A stretch of 64,000 bases of DNA from Oscheius tipulae (taxonomy: Eukaryota; Nematoda; Chromadorea; Rhabditida; Rhabditidae). The DNA is taken from contig JASJZH010000006.1 of assembly GCA_037178975.1 (NCBI GenBank), positions 10,292,001 through 10,356,000 of the forward strand, in the 5' to 3' direction. A program made the position numbers and the translations under genes. Of the stretch, positions 35,560 to 46,700 are shown one piece after another. Below the pieces are notes generated by a model that ran no database searches, was not told where the DNA came from, and saw nothing but the letters and a program-made list of their open reading frames with translations. Numbering within the stretch: the stretch's first letter is position 1; every line of letters starts with the position of its first letter.

Positions 35560-37605
35560 ATCTACCTATCTGTGGAAAGGGAGTGGGGTTCCGGTCCCAG
35601 CACTGAGGGGACCGTCATGTCACCACCCGTGGTTCGAGGCCTGCTCAACATCTGCCAGCTCAACTGCCAATTCATCCTCTCGAAGAGGCGTCTACTCGAA
35701 CTTGAGGGAGCGCTACTGAAGATCTCCTGCGATGTCATGGGCCTGAGCGAGACCTGGAAGTCCGGAAACGGTCAAGAGCTGTTGAGGAAGTCTGGCTGCC
35801 ATCTTCTCTACAGTGGAGGCCAGCACAACCGACGCGGCATCAGCACGTTGGAGCTGAGCGGGCCGAATTGGAGTCTCCTTCTCGTCATGGGATAAGCCTA
35901 CAGGAGACGCCGATGATGCCGACTACGACCGTTACCTGAGCAAGATTCAGAGAGCTGCGTACAACCCGAAGGGTGGATCCTTATGGAAACAGGGGCTGCC
36001 TTTTGGGGCCAATGGTGTGAGTAAGGGTCAGAGCGCTGGAATCATGAGCCAGTCGAGCTTTCCCAGAAAACATCAGAGGTGTACAATAGTGCTCGGAGAC
36101 TGGAATGCCTCGGTAGGAACGCGTCTTTATCCACTGGAACCATCAATCGGAGCTTACGGCTACGGCAACCGAAATCATCGAGGAGACCAGCTCGGCGAAG
36201 GTTGGGATGTCGCTAGCACTTTCTGTAAGCAACGATCAGGAAGAAAGTGGACCTGGAGATCGCCGAATGGGATCACTTTGAAGGAGTATGACCTCTTCCT
36301 CGTCCGACGAACCACCAGAGTACAGAATTTTCACGTCATCAACCATTTCAACTTCCGAAGCGACCACTGCCTCGTCCGTCTCACCCTCGATCTAGAGGCT
36401 ATGTTCCTCTTCCGTCATGGCATCCAGGAGAGAAGAGAAGCAATGAAGGACCCCGATCCAACAATCCAGTATCGTGGTATTCGCGAAGTATCTGATGAAG
36501 CCCGTTCTGTGGCTACGGAAAGGATCCCACGCGCAGAACGGCTCTCAGCCAACACAAGAGACCTCGACCAACGACGAGTTCTACTAGCCAAGGCAGCTCG
36601 AACTGTCAGCTCCCAAGATGTGCGAGATCGGGTGAAGGAAAGAGGAAGGATGAGGATGCGACTCCATTACGACGATGCAGCTCCGAGTCGCGGAAATTGA
36701 GATGGTGCCTCTTCTTGCACGTCTCTTTACTCGGATGCTTCAACATCGGGTGGTCCCTCCTGGATTCGGCGATTCGATACCACGCTCATCCCGAAGAAAG
36801 GAGACCACACTGATCTGACCAACTTTCGCCCGATCTCCATACTACCAGCTCCATACAAGCTGTTCATGCGAGTTATGTTGGCCGGAATGCATCGATGTTT
36901 GGAATTCAATCAGCCCGTCGAACAAGACGGCTTCCGTCGAAGTTTCTCAACCGTGGAACACCTTCATACCATCAAGCAGCTAATCGACAAGGACTAAGGT
37001 TTTCGTAATCATCTCTATCTCATGTTTGTCGATTTCCGGAAAGCCTATGACACAATTGAGTGGAACGCCGTGTGGAATTCCCTTCAACAACACGGAGCGG
37101 ATCAACTCTACGTCAAAATGCTGCGGAAGGTCTACCATTAAGCTGGCTGCAAGATCAAGGTGCACGAGGATCTAGTGGAGATCGCACCACAGAAAACCAG
37201 GAGTTGTCTCGGAGGATCGGAGCTGCATGGGGTGCGTTCAATCACCATCTTCTGTTCCAAACCAGGAGGACCATGCCGACAAGGATGAAGAGGTAGGTCT
37301 ATCTGACCTGTATCGTGCCAAGTTTGCTGTATGGCTGTGAAGTTTGGAGCCTTCGAACTGATGAGTTGAAAAAGCTGGCAGCCGTACAGAGACGACAGGA
37401 AAGAGCAGTGTTCGGCCTTACTCTTCTCGACCGCGTGAGGAGCGAAGATGTTCGAAGAATGACCCAGCTCCCCAACAGCTTCCTCCTCCAAGCCTGGACC
37501 TGGCTTGGAGGAGGAAGCTGAAGTGGGCAGGAAGAGTTGCAGCGATGGACGGAGCGAGATGGTCGAGAGCCACGACTGAATGAATAGCGGCAAGGGTTGA
37601 TACCG
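35560..37605 (+). mobile_element. RTE-clade LINE, degraded
   Basis: The endonuclease domain is readable from 35640 (LNICQLNCQF, DVMGLSETWKSGN, then VLGDWNASVG and HFNFRSDHCLVRL). Reverse transcriptase follows from about 36790 (DLTNFRPISILPAPYKLFMR, FVDFRKAYDTIEWNAV). The C-terminal part reads LLYGCEVWSLRTDELKKLAA and KWAGRVAAMDGARW. Several stops and frameshifts, and a shortened junction near 36680, make it inactive. It ends in an A-rich stretch near 37605 (TTAAATAAAATG). Confidence 0.9.
35572..36700 (+). pseudogene. RTE endonuclease region, broken frame
   Basis: Two frames (35572-35895 and 36017-36700) cover the apurinic-type endonuclease. A frame change near 35890 separates the SETWKSGN part from the GDWNASVG and SDHC parts. 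The family is a single endonuclease/RT polyprotein. Confidence 0.75.
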
Positions 37606-38094
37606 TTAAATAAAATGTAAATTAGAATTTTTGCCACAGGTTGTAAATTGGCTGGAGGGAGACACAGGGAGTAATGACAGTAGCGGAATAGTTTGCAAAA
37701 GTGCTCAGGAATTTTTATAAAGAAAGAAAATAGAAAAAATAGAAAAAGAACAAAAAAAAAAGGAGAAAAACACGTTGATGATGAAACGACTGTCAGTATG
37801 GGGCAGAATGGATAGCACGGTTTAAGCATGTCGAGTGGCCATCTCGCTCCAGCGGCCGAGCAGAAAGATCGGTAAATTTGAATTATACAACAACTAGGAT
37901 TTTTTTTTCCGAAGTATTTCCTTAATTGGAGTGCTATAGTTACCCTTTTTAAAAACTGTAAACTGCATATTGCTGTGATCCATTAAAATTTAGAGTCCTC
38001 ACCTGCTATGGAAGTGTCGAGAGTTGATCTGAAGAAATTGACTTTATCCCGTGAGTTGCTCAGTTTTCCGTTTTACCTTTTTAAACAGGATTAT
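37606..38094. other. Spacer between LINE copies, no gene seen
   Basis: A-rich on the plus strand around 37720-37770. No coding feature that I can support. Confidence 0.4.
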
Positions 38095-38262
38095 TTTGCA
38101 ACTGCTGAAGAGGAGCAAGTGCTGTAGAGAAAATCAGCTGCCAAAGGCAGCTTCGCCGCCTTTTTCTCAAGGCTTGGTTTTGGAAACAGGCTGCGCCGGC
38201 TCTCCAAAAACAAAAGTTTCTAAGTTTCCCCCAGAGCTGACTTGTCAACTAAAAACTTGAAC
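38095..38262 (+). repeat. Dispersed repeat pair, copy 2 (partner 31265-31425)
   Basis: Shares CAGCTGCCAAAGGCAGCTTC-like sequence and CCCCCAGAGCTGACTTGTCAA with 31.3 kb. In both, an AAEEE-like coding scrap precedes the block. Here a clear TTTTTAAACAG acceptor stands before DYFATAEEE, with EVSRVDLKKLTLSR upstream of the intron. Confidence 0.6.
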
Positions 38263-38310
38263 TGCCATCACCTGCCAGCTATTTGCCCGTGGTGACGGAC
38301 GGACGCCACT

Positions 38311-38474
38311 GCTCTTTAGTAGTAGAAAGGTGATTTGGCAAATAGCTAGAAGGGATACTACTAAGCTTTGTTGATTTTAAAACTCACCCTAACCTTTTCT
38401 GGCTCATAGTACTGTGGTCTAGCTAGCGTTAATAGCACGAGATTTCTCTTTTTATCTCTCTACTACTAAAGAGC
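38311..38474. mobile_element. Possible MITE or hairpin with 15-bp inverted ends
   Basis: GCTCTTTAGTAGTAG at 38311-38325 is exactly inverted at 38460-38474. The 164-bp unit has no coding capacity. No clear target duplication is visible, so the call is tentative. Confidence 0.4.
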
Positions 38475-38873
38475 CATGGTTTCTGTGGTGGTCTCTGTTT
38501 CGAACGGTGCTCTTGTGACTTTGAAACAAAGGTTTTGCATAGGTTTGATCTGTCAAGTTAACTCTTGACATGGCTCGCCAACTTGTTTGAGATTACAGAC
38601 AAAAACAACAAGAATCATTATAATTTTATTGTCGAAATCAAGGGGTTGCTATCATGTCAGGGCTCCCTTGCCGCTCCCATAGCGCGAACCCTCTCTTCAT
38701 CTCCCTCTCTTGCCTGTTGCATCCATGTGGTTGGAGTTCGTCCGAGGCGACCACAGGCTTTCTTCAGCTCATCTTCCCATCTCATGCACGGTCTCCCTAG
38801 AGCTCGTCGCTGTTCTAGAGGAACCCATTCCGTCATCGTTTTTGATCACCTTCCTCCTTCCCTCTCGCCCATT

Positions 38874-39405
38874 TCAGCTTCCTCGTCCATGCCCATGAAT
38901 ATTCGGTAGTTCTGCCCTTCTTCTCACCTCCTCATTCCTTACACGAAAAGTGATACCGAGCATGGCCCTTTCCTGCCGTCGTTGTAGCGCTGCAAGTTTG
39001 GCTCGATCCTCTGTGCGAAGACTCCAGATTTCGCATCCATACAGCAAACTTGGGACGACGCAGGTCAGGTACACTTGTCGTTTCATCTTCATCGAGACAG
39101 TTCTCTTGGTGAGGAAGAGACGGTGGCGATTGAAGGCAGCCCAAGAAGCTCCGATCCCACGGGACAGCTCCTGATTTTCCGAAGTCCAGGTTGCCGAACA
39201 TCCAAGGTAAACTAAATGCCGGACAAATTGTATAGCTTGTCCTGTTAAGCGCAGATCTCCCTCGTAGGCATTGGTCATCGCGAAGGTTTTGCGATGGTTG
39301 ATTTCGAGCCCAACCCAATCGCTTTGCGGCGTACTGAAAAATATTGCAGGTTATGAAAAATGAGAATTTACTGTGGCGTGGACTGTTCCGCACAAGTATT
39401 TCTTG
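38874..39405 (-). mobile_element. RTE LINE 3' fragment (RT C-terminal domain)
   Basis: The minus strand encodes LGLEINHRKT, MTNAYEGDLRLTGQAIQFVR, LVYLGCSATWTSENQELSRG, SLLYGCEIWSLRTEDRAKLA and LQRRQERAMLG, the conserved tail of RTE reverse transcriptases. It is truncated at both ends and lies antisense to the larger copy at 35.6 kb. Its 5' flank (39310-39405) nearly repeats 27420-27510. Confidence 0.85.
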
Positions 39406-39789
39406 ACATGGTGATAGAAGCCGTCATTGACTGGAAGTACCATTTTGAGCCTGAAACCTGATCTAGACGTAAATGAGATGAGGAAAACGACAATGAGCAA
39501 GCGGCAAAACGCTTATATACGGCTGAACGTCAGTTGCTTTACACCGTTAACTGGGCCAAAACTTCGAATGACTGTCTATTCTTCTCAATCACGATGACTG
39601 TCGGTTTCGGGTAAAAATCAGATGCCCACAAGCTAAAGTTTCTATTCTTTCGGCGAATGTATTGCACTTCTCGGAAGGAAGAACGGTTTTTCACAATAAT
39701 ATGATTTTGGTAGCTGAAGGAAGACAGAAAACAGACAGAAACGGAAATGACAAACAGCTGACTGATAGGACGACGAATAGTTACCATAG

Positions 39790-39850
39790 CTGGTGGTGTA
39801 GCCTAATGGCTAAACCAAACAAACTCTTGGCGGTTCAATAGGAGTTTAGT
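39790..39850 (+). repeat. tRNA-like relic with A and B boxes
   Basis: TGTAGCCTAATGGCTAAACC is a good A box and GGCGGTTCAATAGGA a B-box-like element about 30 nt on. The distance is short for a full tRNA and no acceptor stem pairs. Confidence 0.4.
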
Positions 39851-39936
39851 TTTTCAGGAAGTACGTTTCTTAAATAATAGAATTCTACGAGTTTCACCAG
39901 ACTGTTAACAGCCTTTTATTCTGTATTTCGATTGTA

Positions 39937-40560
39937 TTAAAAAGCACCATCGGAGGGAGATGTGACTCGTACACCCTCACACAAATTCCATCTTTGCATT
40001 TGCAGGAGAAGACACAGGAGCCTCGAGTTGACTAGCAGCTTAGAAATAAGATAAGCATGAGTAGTGAATAGCATCCAGAGCAACAGGAGCGTCGTGAGGA
40101 TAATATTGATCCCTGTCAAAATTCCGACAAGTTTCATGCAGGAAAGATCCCATGTACAGTAGAAGAAGGCAAATAACAACTTCGGCCAAATGAGCTGAAA
40201 CATTCCAAATGTCGATATTTGAAACGTTTACCATAACTGGAACCAATCCCGTTGCCGCATTAACGATCAAAATGTCCAAGATTTGAATGATGTAAAGGAT
40301 GTTCTTTGCAGCAGTCTGAAAATGATTAAAGTTAAGCGACTGTGCGAAGTACCGTGGCATGCACACTAGCAAAACATCCGATATTACACATGCACTGCTT
40401 GTCATTACGATCAAATCCGTTTTTGACTGGATGTTGCATCTATATCTCTGATACTGTAAGAGTGCTATAAATGAAAAAAGGACGGGAGACGTAAATTGAA
40501 GAGCAGAAAACGAAGATAAAGGACCGGATATTTATGTGCAGGCTGCTCTCAAAACAGGAG
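39937..40560 (-). CDS. Small multi-pass membrane protein, unidentified
   Basis: Minus-strand exons join through 37-38 nt introns. An upstream hydrophobic segment (INIRSFIFVFCSSIYYQRYR) is followed by IQSKTDLIVMTSSACVISDV, then TAAKNILYIIQILDILIVNA, and the last exon 40203-39937 has two or three membrane spans (FAFFYCTWDLSCMKLVG, GINIILTTLLLLWMLFTTHA) and a Cys-rich tail ending SPSDGAF-stop. I see about five spans. The exon-1/2 junction near 40350 and the start codon are unsettled. It could be a short chemoreceptor-type or other nematode-specific membrane protein. Confidence 0.5.
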
Positions 40561-41251
40561 CTATTCGGCGAAATGCTGACTGTTCATCTCGGGAGCTAGA
40601 AATTGTTCACTGGTGCGAGACAGTCAAGAACAGAGTCACAGTGGTCTTTTAAAAAAAGTGGGCGCAAAAAAGTTGTAGGTGGAAAAATGAATGAATTAAT
40701 TGAAGGAATTTTAAGCAAGCAGAGAGGATGGTTGAAAGGCGGCCTCCAGTACAGAGACCGTTTGATTGACCATTTCCCAAATTTCAGAGAGAAACAGGCA
40801 ATGTTGGCTGCCTTTATGAGTTCTTCGGAGACTAGTCAGAGAGGAATCTTTATTTTCTAGCCAGAGTTGTGGTCTGTCTCTCTGCTTCTTTAAAAATGAA
40901 CTTTTTCATATTAAGCCCACGTCGAGAGTAAGACAGCCGTCGAGAAGGCTCCAGGCTGGTTGACCAAGAAGTAGGCTTTCCCGAAGGCGCAGGCACCTTG
41001 AAGCTCGCTATCAGCTCTTTGGAGCTGTATTTCTTGTCGACCTGAAGGTTTGTTTTGATGCTGAGAAGCCGAACGAGTAAGCTACTCTAACATAAGTAAA
41101 CTGCTTGTTCCCTAGAAACATCAACCTTTTCGGCCCGTGCGTCAGAGATGAAGTCGAAGACTAGTCCTTCACTTAAATGAACCTGTTGACGACGATACAT
41201 TTTCTACTTGTTTAACAACAGAAACATCCTATTATAGATGCCCAATTTCAG

Positions 41252-42030
41252 GCTCAGCTTCGACGTTCTTCGACATGTTGTCAATGGATTGGACAGACTC
41301 CACACAGTTGATATCGTCCACATCGACCTCAATATTATGGTCATTATGGATGACTACGGTCCGGTGGACATGATGGTGGATAACCTACCGGTAAGCTAAT
41401 AACTTTCTCGTTCACTCCTATGCTGTCTCTATGTTTAGGATTCCGTGGAACAGCTCTGTTCTGTTCTACTTGACTCTGTTCTGCGAACTACCTTTTCGAA
41501 GGATCTTTCTGGTACTTTCATTGCTCAGAACGGTCTGATACAGCCACTGAACAGTGGAGGATTATTCCTAGACCTCCTATAATAAACTGGAGTGGTGCTC
41601 AGCATGAAGAAAGGCATTAAAAACTCGTAAACTACCTTTCCCGCATATCCATTAAGATTTTTAAAGAAAAACGGCCGAGCGAAGGTGGACCCGGGCCGCT
41701 CGGGCTTCTCTCTCCGGACGCTAAGCATTCTGGCCCACAGCAAACTACAATGCTTCAGTAAATGACCAAGAAGTTCAAGTTGAAAATCAACGATTGCGGC
41801 CTCTCGACGACGCGATGCCGTCCTATCTCTACAAAGATCACTGGCTATCGTGACCCCCAACTGCTCGCCGGCATGTCCAAGTAGAGAAGCATCACAGCCA
41901 CTTTTCTAGGGCGAAAGGACCTTGGGCCACTGATCGACATCTGGAGCCTTGGAATAATATGCGAGACTATTACCGCTTCAGGATGTATCTGGAGACTGCT
42001 AAGCAGAGCGCCCTCCTTCTTATTCACATC
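41252..42030 (+). pseudogene. Protein kinase pseudogene
   Basis: Kinase landmarks occur in order but in broken frames: LRHVVNGLDRLHTVDIVHID (catalytic loop, HxDLN) in the exon ending at the GTAAGC near 41391, KINDCGLSTT (the DFG site, here DCG, about 41785), ITGYRDPQLLAG (subdomain VIII, about 41842) and LIDIWSLGIICETIT (subdomain IX, about 41930). Stops separate VIII and IX and about 350 nt separate the catalytic loop from the DFG site. No ATP-binding lobe is visible. I cannot assign the kinase group. Confidence 0.6.
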
Positions 42031-42891
42031 GAGAAGTGTTTCGGAAATCTGAGAGAAGACTTCTTCGCGAGCTCACATCTTTTTTGAACTGTCCTGTCTG
42101 TCTATTGGAAGCCTTCTATCCGTAGCCGATTGTAGAGATACGGGCTTGGACGAGAGCGAACAGGACGTTTGCAGTCCTCTTAAGCCTCATTTTTTTGTAG
42201 TTTATTGAGCCGAGAGATTAGTGCAATATTTAGGGTCTTACAGTCTCCGAACCCAGTTACAGGCTTTCAAAGGTTTAGTTAGTGTATTGCTCGGGTTTGA
42301 TCCCGTGGGTGACAAACTGTTTATGCGAATTTTTTTTGGAAAAAAAAGAAAGAAAAAGACATGGGAAAGGTTCCCAAGTTGAGAATTTATCTTATGGATT
42401 TGGTTGAGAAACTGATTTGCAGCCCTTCTGAAAATATTCCGGGTCAAAGTATTTGTACATATAAGATAAACATATATAATATAGTACTTGTCCATTGTAG
42501 ACAAATATGAGTGGGAGAATTCTTTTTACTGTGTAATTTCCCCTCATCGTTGGCTTTTATTTTCAAAAACCTTCTTTAGTTAGTTACAACTCCAGAAGGT
42601 TCTATTGATTTGCACTGTTTCGCCGAACAGATGGCTTTCGAGTGACCTGCTCCATTTGTGCTCAGACATTAGAGATTCGTCTCGCCCAGCAACCCATTAA
42701 CCATGCATTCTTCTCCATAACCCAGGCCATGCCATTTCCTAGTCTTTTTAAATCAATATACCTTGAAATTTAAAAATTTTCCACCCATCTTTCTACTGAA
42801 TCAGTTCAATTTCGGGCTTTCTCGAAAAATGACCTTTTTGTCGTCGATTTTCTTGCTATTCAATACCCAATTTTCTGAATTTTTACTTTCA
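42031..42891. other. Upstream region of TBCB
   Basis: No gene seen. A tRNA-like B box (CGGGTTTGATCCCGTGGG) lies at 42293-42311. The end of the stretch is the TBCB 5' flank. Confidence 0.4.
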
Positions 42892-42892
42892 G
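42881..42892 (+). promoter_or_regulatory. Probable trans-splice acceptor of TBCB
   Basis: TTTTACTTTCAG stands 3 nt before the ATG with no upstream coding exon, the layout of spliced-leader addition in nematodes. Confidence 0.5.
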
Positions 42893-42895
42893 AGA

Positions 42896-44102
42896 ATGGG
42901 AGAGCCTGTCAGCCTCGAGATTTCCACAAATGTACAGGACTACCCGTACGAGAAGCGATATTATAACAATTTGACTATCAAGGAGTTCAAGGTCGACAGT
43001 TACATATACAGCTTTCAATACACTTTCAGGTCAAACTCGAGCTCATCGTCGGAGCCGAAGCTAGCTCGATCGCCCTGAAGCTGATGGACAATGAGGGGAA
43101 AGTTTTGGCCGATATGACCGATGACAATAAGACTTTGAAAGACTACAAAGTCAAGAGCGGTATGTTTTCCTATCTTCTTAAGTGGTTACATCTTTTGTTA
43201 GGCATGAGAGTCTACGCCTGTGATACTTCTGGGGAAAACCAAGCTCTCAACGACGACAGCATGGTAGAAAAGTATGAAATGGCTGATTCGGCATATGATC
43301 AAAGGGAAGGTATGAAATTTATCTTAAGTTTACGTAAAGTCTTCCATACAGACAGTGTTCGAGCATGGAAGAAGAAACTGATGGCTGAAAAAGCTGGCAA
43401 TCAAGTTCAGAAAGACGATCCGAACGTGGAGGCAATCAAAAGCTTGAAGGTGAGCATAGTCTTTTCATTTTTCGCTACGAATGTGGCTGGGTCTGAGCAA
43501 AACGTCCAATTTATACAGGTTTCCTACTTTTGTAGTCTCCTTAAAAACTCCTGAAGCAGATGCTATTGAGCCTGTATCTCTGACGCAAACTGTGATTGAC
43601 TTTAAAAAAAATTACCCTTTGAACGAAATTTATCCAAAAATAGTACGATGAGGAAAGTTTGTTGCGCAACAAAGATTTTTCGGTCGAAATCATGATGAAC
43701 ATGTGTCCAGTTTAGTGAAAAAGCAACGGAGAACATTTCTTATGAAGTTTGCATCACTTAGATAAGCTGAAACGCTTTTTTTCAAGCATCAACCAAGATG
43801 TCCACTCAATTTCAGTTAGGAGACCGTTGCGAAGTAGCCGTGAAAGGAAACATGGCCAGACGTGGAGTGATCGCCTTCCTCGGGGAGACCAAGTTCAAAT
43901 CCGGACTCTGGGTAGGAGTCAAGTACGACGAGCCCGTTGGAAAGAATGACGGAACCGTAGAAGGAGTTCGGTAAGTCCAAAAAAGTTCCCATTTACATCT
44001 TTCTTTAGTTACTTCAACTGTGACCCTCGTTACGGAGGTTTTGCTCGACCGGTCGATGTCAAATGTGGCGACTACCCGGAGATGGACATTGACGAGATGT
44101 GA
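42896..44102 (+). CDS. TBCB: Tubulin folding cofactor B
   Basis: Six or so exons keep phase. The N-terminal ubiquitin-like domain reads [20 protein letters not shown], then [20 protein letters not shown] and [21 protein letters not shown] charged coiled linker follows ([18 protein letters not shown]). The C-terminal CAP-Gly domain has [40 protein letters not shown] and [19 protein letters not shown]. It ends in an acidic tail MDIDEM, matching the D-E-I/M tail that contacts tubulin. TBCB works with TBCE to handle alpha-tubulin after the CCT chaperonin. It faces PIMT tail to tail about 380 bp away. Confidence 0.95.
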
Positions 44103-44483
44103 GAAGATGCTTCCAGGAGCTTTATCACCAGCTCCGTACTTCTTATCAGCGGTTACGGCGATCTCGCTTTGAGTATTTAAAGCAATAAAACGTGCCGAGC
44201 AGGCTCCGCTTGCCTCCCATATGGGGAATTTGATCATTCTAGTGTTTACCCTCACTAACTCCCTTTATCTTGTGCCTTTCTCCCCTTTCATCATTCTATC
44301 CTCTTCGGGGTGGGCCTCTCTCCTCAATGATGCAAACCTATTGTCAATCCTTCTTTTCCGTACAAAATTATGCCAATCGTGGATTTGTACTACTGGCGAG
44401 TTTTACTGAGGATTATGTACAAAGCGCAAGGAATAAGTGAGTAGTTATTTACATTTGCCCTTTTAGCAGGTTTCCCTGTCCAG

Positions 44484-46231
44484 TCATATTCCCCTTCTGA
44501 GCTGATGGTCCTTATTGGTCAGAGGAACGTAAATGACATGCTCCACCACCTTTTGGTGCAGTTCGCCGTTGATTTTATCGATCTGTAGAAACACCTGCAA
44601 CACGTATCCGTTAGACCACATCCTAATGTCATAACTACCTGTCCACCATGCTCCTTTCCCACGGGTATCAGCATTCTTCCACCCTCGGCCAGCTGATCCG
44701 TTAGCTAAAATTGGAGGAATTTCGTCATCTAATGGGCCATTGTTGCCTCGTTTCCCTCCTCCCCCGCGAATAAGGACAAAGTTTGAAGAGTGACAATTGT
44801 TTCTGATCTATCTTTTAGGCGAACATCCATAGAGCTTTGGAAAGACAGAGAAATAGAGAGACAAAGAGACTGAGAATCAATGAGATACAAGACAGTGATA
44901 GGGAAGAGCTTAAATGTAAATGCCCTTAAATTGTTTGCGCAGAAGAGTCGATTGTGGGCCACCCATTATGTATGCGCTACTCAATTCTGGGGCCCGAACA
45001 TCTGAGACATGCTCATATTTCTTTCTTCTTTACCTCTTTTGGCACATGTTCAGCGGCGGCTCCTACATGTATGGCATTGTATGGGGCTTCCGAAGGATAT
45101 CCCTTGCGACCGTCACCCTGAGAGATGCATTAACCGAGCATAATGGCCATCCCAAACCTCGACGAACAGCACACGCTTCTCGAGCAGAGCTTTGTGATGC
45201 TTGGCTGTATTCTCATCAGCCATCTCCTTCAACTCCTTAATGTGGTCAATTCCGACCACTCTGCCACGGGGACCAGCCTTAAAGAGCCAAATAAAGAAGC
45301 TCCTTGCTACTCCTCGCATACACGCGCCGCGTACCTATTTCTTTCTATTTGGACAAGTGCGCGCCAACAACGTTTTCGGAATCAAATAAACAGTCGGCTC
45401 GACACTTCTAAGTAACCAGAACGCTTAGCGCTTTGTGCTCTTTTATAAGTTCTTACTACACTTGATTAAAGTGGACCCCATACCTGTCTCTTTTATTGAA
45501 TATTCAAGTAGAGGCTCCGGCCACTACCTCCCAAACTTTTCTTCGAAAGCGTGCCTTTTTTTCAAACTAGATTTGGAGCAATCACGAAACATCTGTGTTT
45601 CCCCCTCAAATAGAGTAAACAAAAGCAATGCAATTTTTCGTCAGTCCCTTAATTTCTACAAGATGTTTCTACCAGATTAGAACGATTTTCCCAGTCCATT
45701 TCAAATAGAAATTGATGTTCTCAGCGCTCTGATTGCTGTCTGCAAATTTTTGTAGCGTGGAAAACGCTCTTCAGATAAATGATGACTGTCTCAAAATGAC
45801 TGTGTGATGCAAAGACCTATTCCTGCTCAGTCCACGTGTCTGCTTTGCGCTTACTCACCATTAAAGCCATGCAGACGGTCAGATAACCGCTGCCTGATCC
45901 GACATCCAGGGCTCTGGCCCCATCAACCAGGTGATCTTTCATTTTTTCCAAGGCTGCGGCATGCTGGAAATTGAAATGGCATCATCCGGGCTTCCCACTC
46001 ACCATGTGTGGGGCTGAAATAGTAGCCCCGTATCCGATTCCTTGAGGCGAATCCATGTAGGCGTCTCGGGGAGAGAAATCACCCCTGTCGACGGCCATCA
46101 TGGTCTCGCGAACGCGAGGATTTGTGAAGATTTGGGCTTCTGTTATTTCTATGCTAGGAAAGACACAAAAACTTACTCTCGAGATTCGTGACGAGCTCGG
46201 AGTTGTTGTGGCCACTGCAACGCCAAGCCAT
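44484..46231 (-). CDS. pcm-1: Protein-L-isoaspartate (D-aspartate) O-methyltransferase
   Basis: Exons from ATG 46231 to TGA 44486-44484 give about 220 residues, the normal length. Key pieces: [57 protein letters not shown] (substrate-binding), [12 protein letters not shown] (SAM motif I), [16 protein letters not shown] (post-I), [10 protein letters not shown] (motif II), [15 protein letters not shown] and [10 protein letters not shown] (motif III region). It repairs isoaspartyl residues in aged cytosolic proteins. Exon 2 begins after the AACAG acceptor at the third of three candidate AGs; only that one keeps frame (LVTNLE-KAQIFTNP). The intron between motif I and post-I is about 520 nt. The symbol follows the worm gene. 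Confidence 0.95.
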
Positions 46232-46700
46232 GGTTTTCAGACTCGCTGAGATTACACTGATACGACTGGTAGTCTAAAATTTGGCTACTATATCCTACAA
46301 ACATGCTTTACCAGTATAAGACTCAATAAGCCAACACTCCAGCGGTGCATTGTAGCTCAAAAGTCATGATTCACTGGCTGAAAACATTCGCTTTTGGAAT
46401 TAGAAATCGATATTTGTCATAAGGTTAAAATTTCCGACAAAAGAAGGCCTATTCTGTTCCGGTCACAACGGGCGCGTTGGGCAGCTGTTGTTCGTTTGCT
46501 TGTGTCTGTGTGGCGTGCGTGATGGGTAGACGAGGGGGCCGTTGTAATTAAGGCTTCAATTCGGGTCCCCACCACTCCTACAACTTCTTTTGGTCATTGA
46601 GGGCTTTTTTGCCGTCTCTTTCTCTGCTAGGCACCAATGTTTCAAAAGATACTTTCCGTTTCCAGCTGAGTCGTTCACTAAACCCCGCCCACCAGAAGAT
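46232..46700. promoter_or_regulatory. Shared intergenic region of divergent PIMT and GDP-glucose phosphorylase genes
   Basis: Only 469 bp separate the two start codons, so both promoters must lie here. A GC-richer patch lies at about 46455-46530. TTTCCGTTTCCAG at 46653-46665 could be a trans-splice acceptor for the plus-strand gene. Confidence 0.5.

Noticed and set aside
36980-37829. Minus-strand frames across the RTE element
   Set aside because: Antisense to readable endonuclease and RT motifs, with low-complexity composition.
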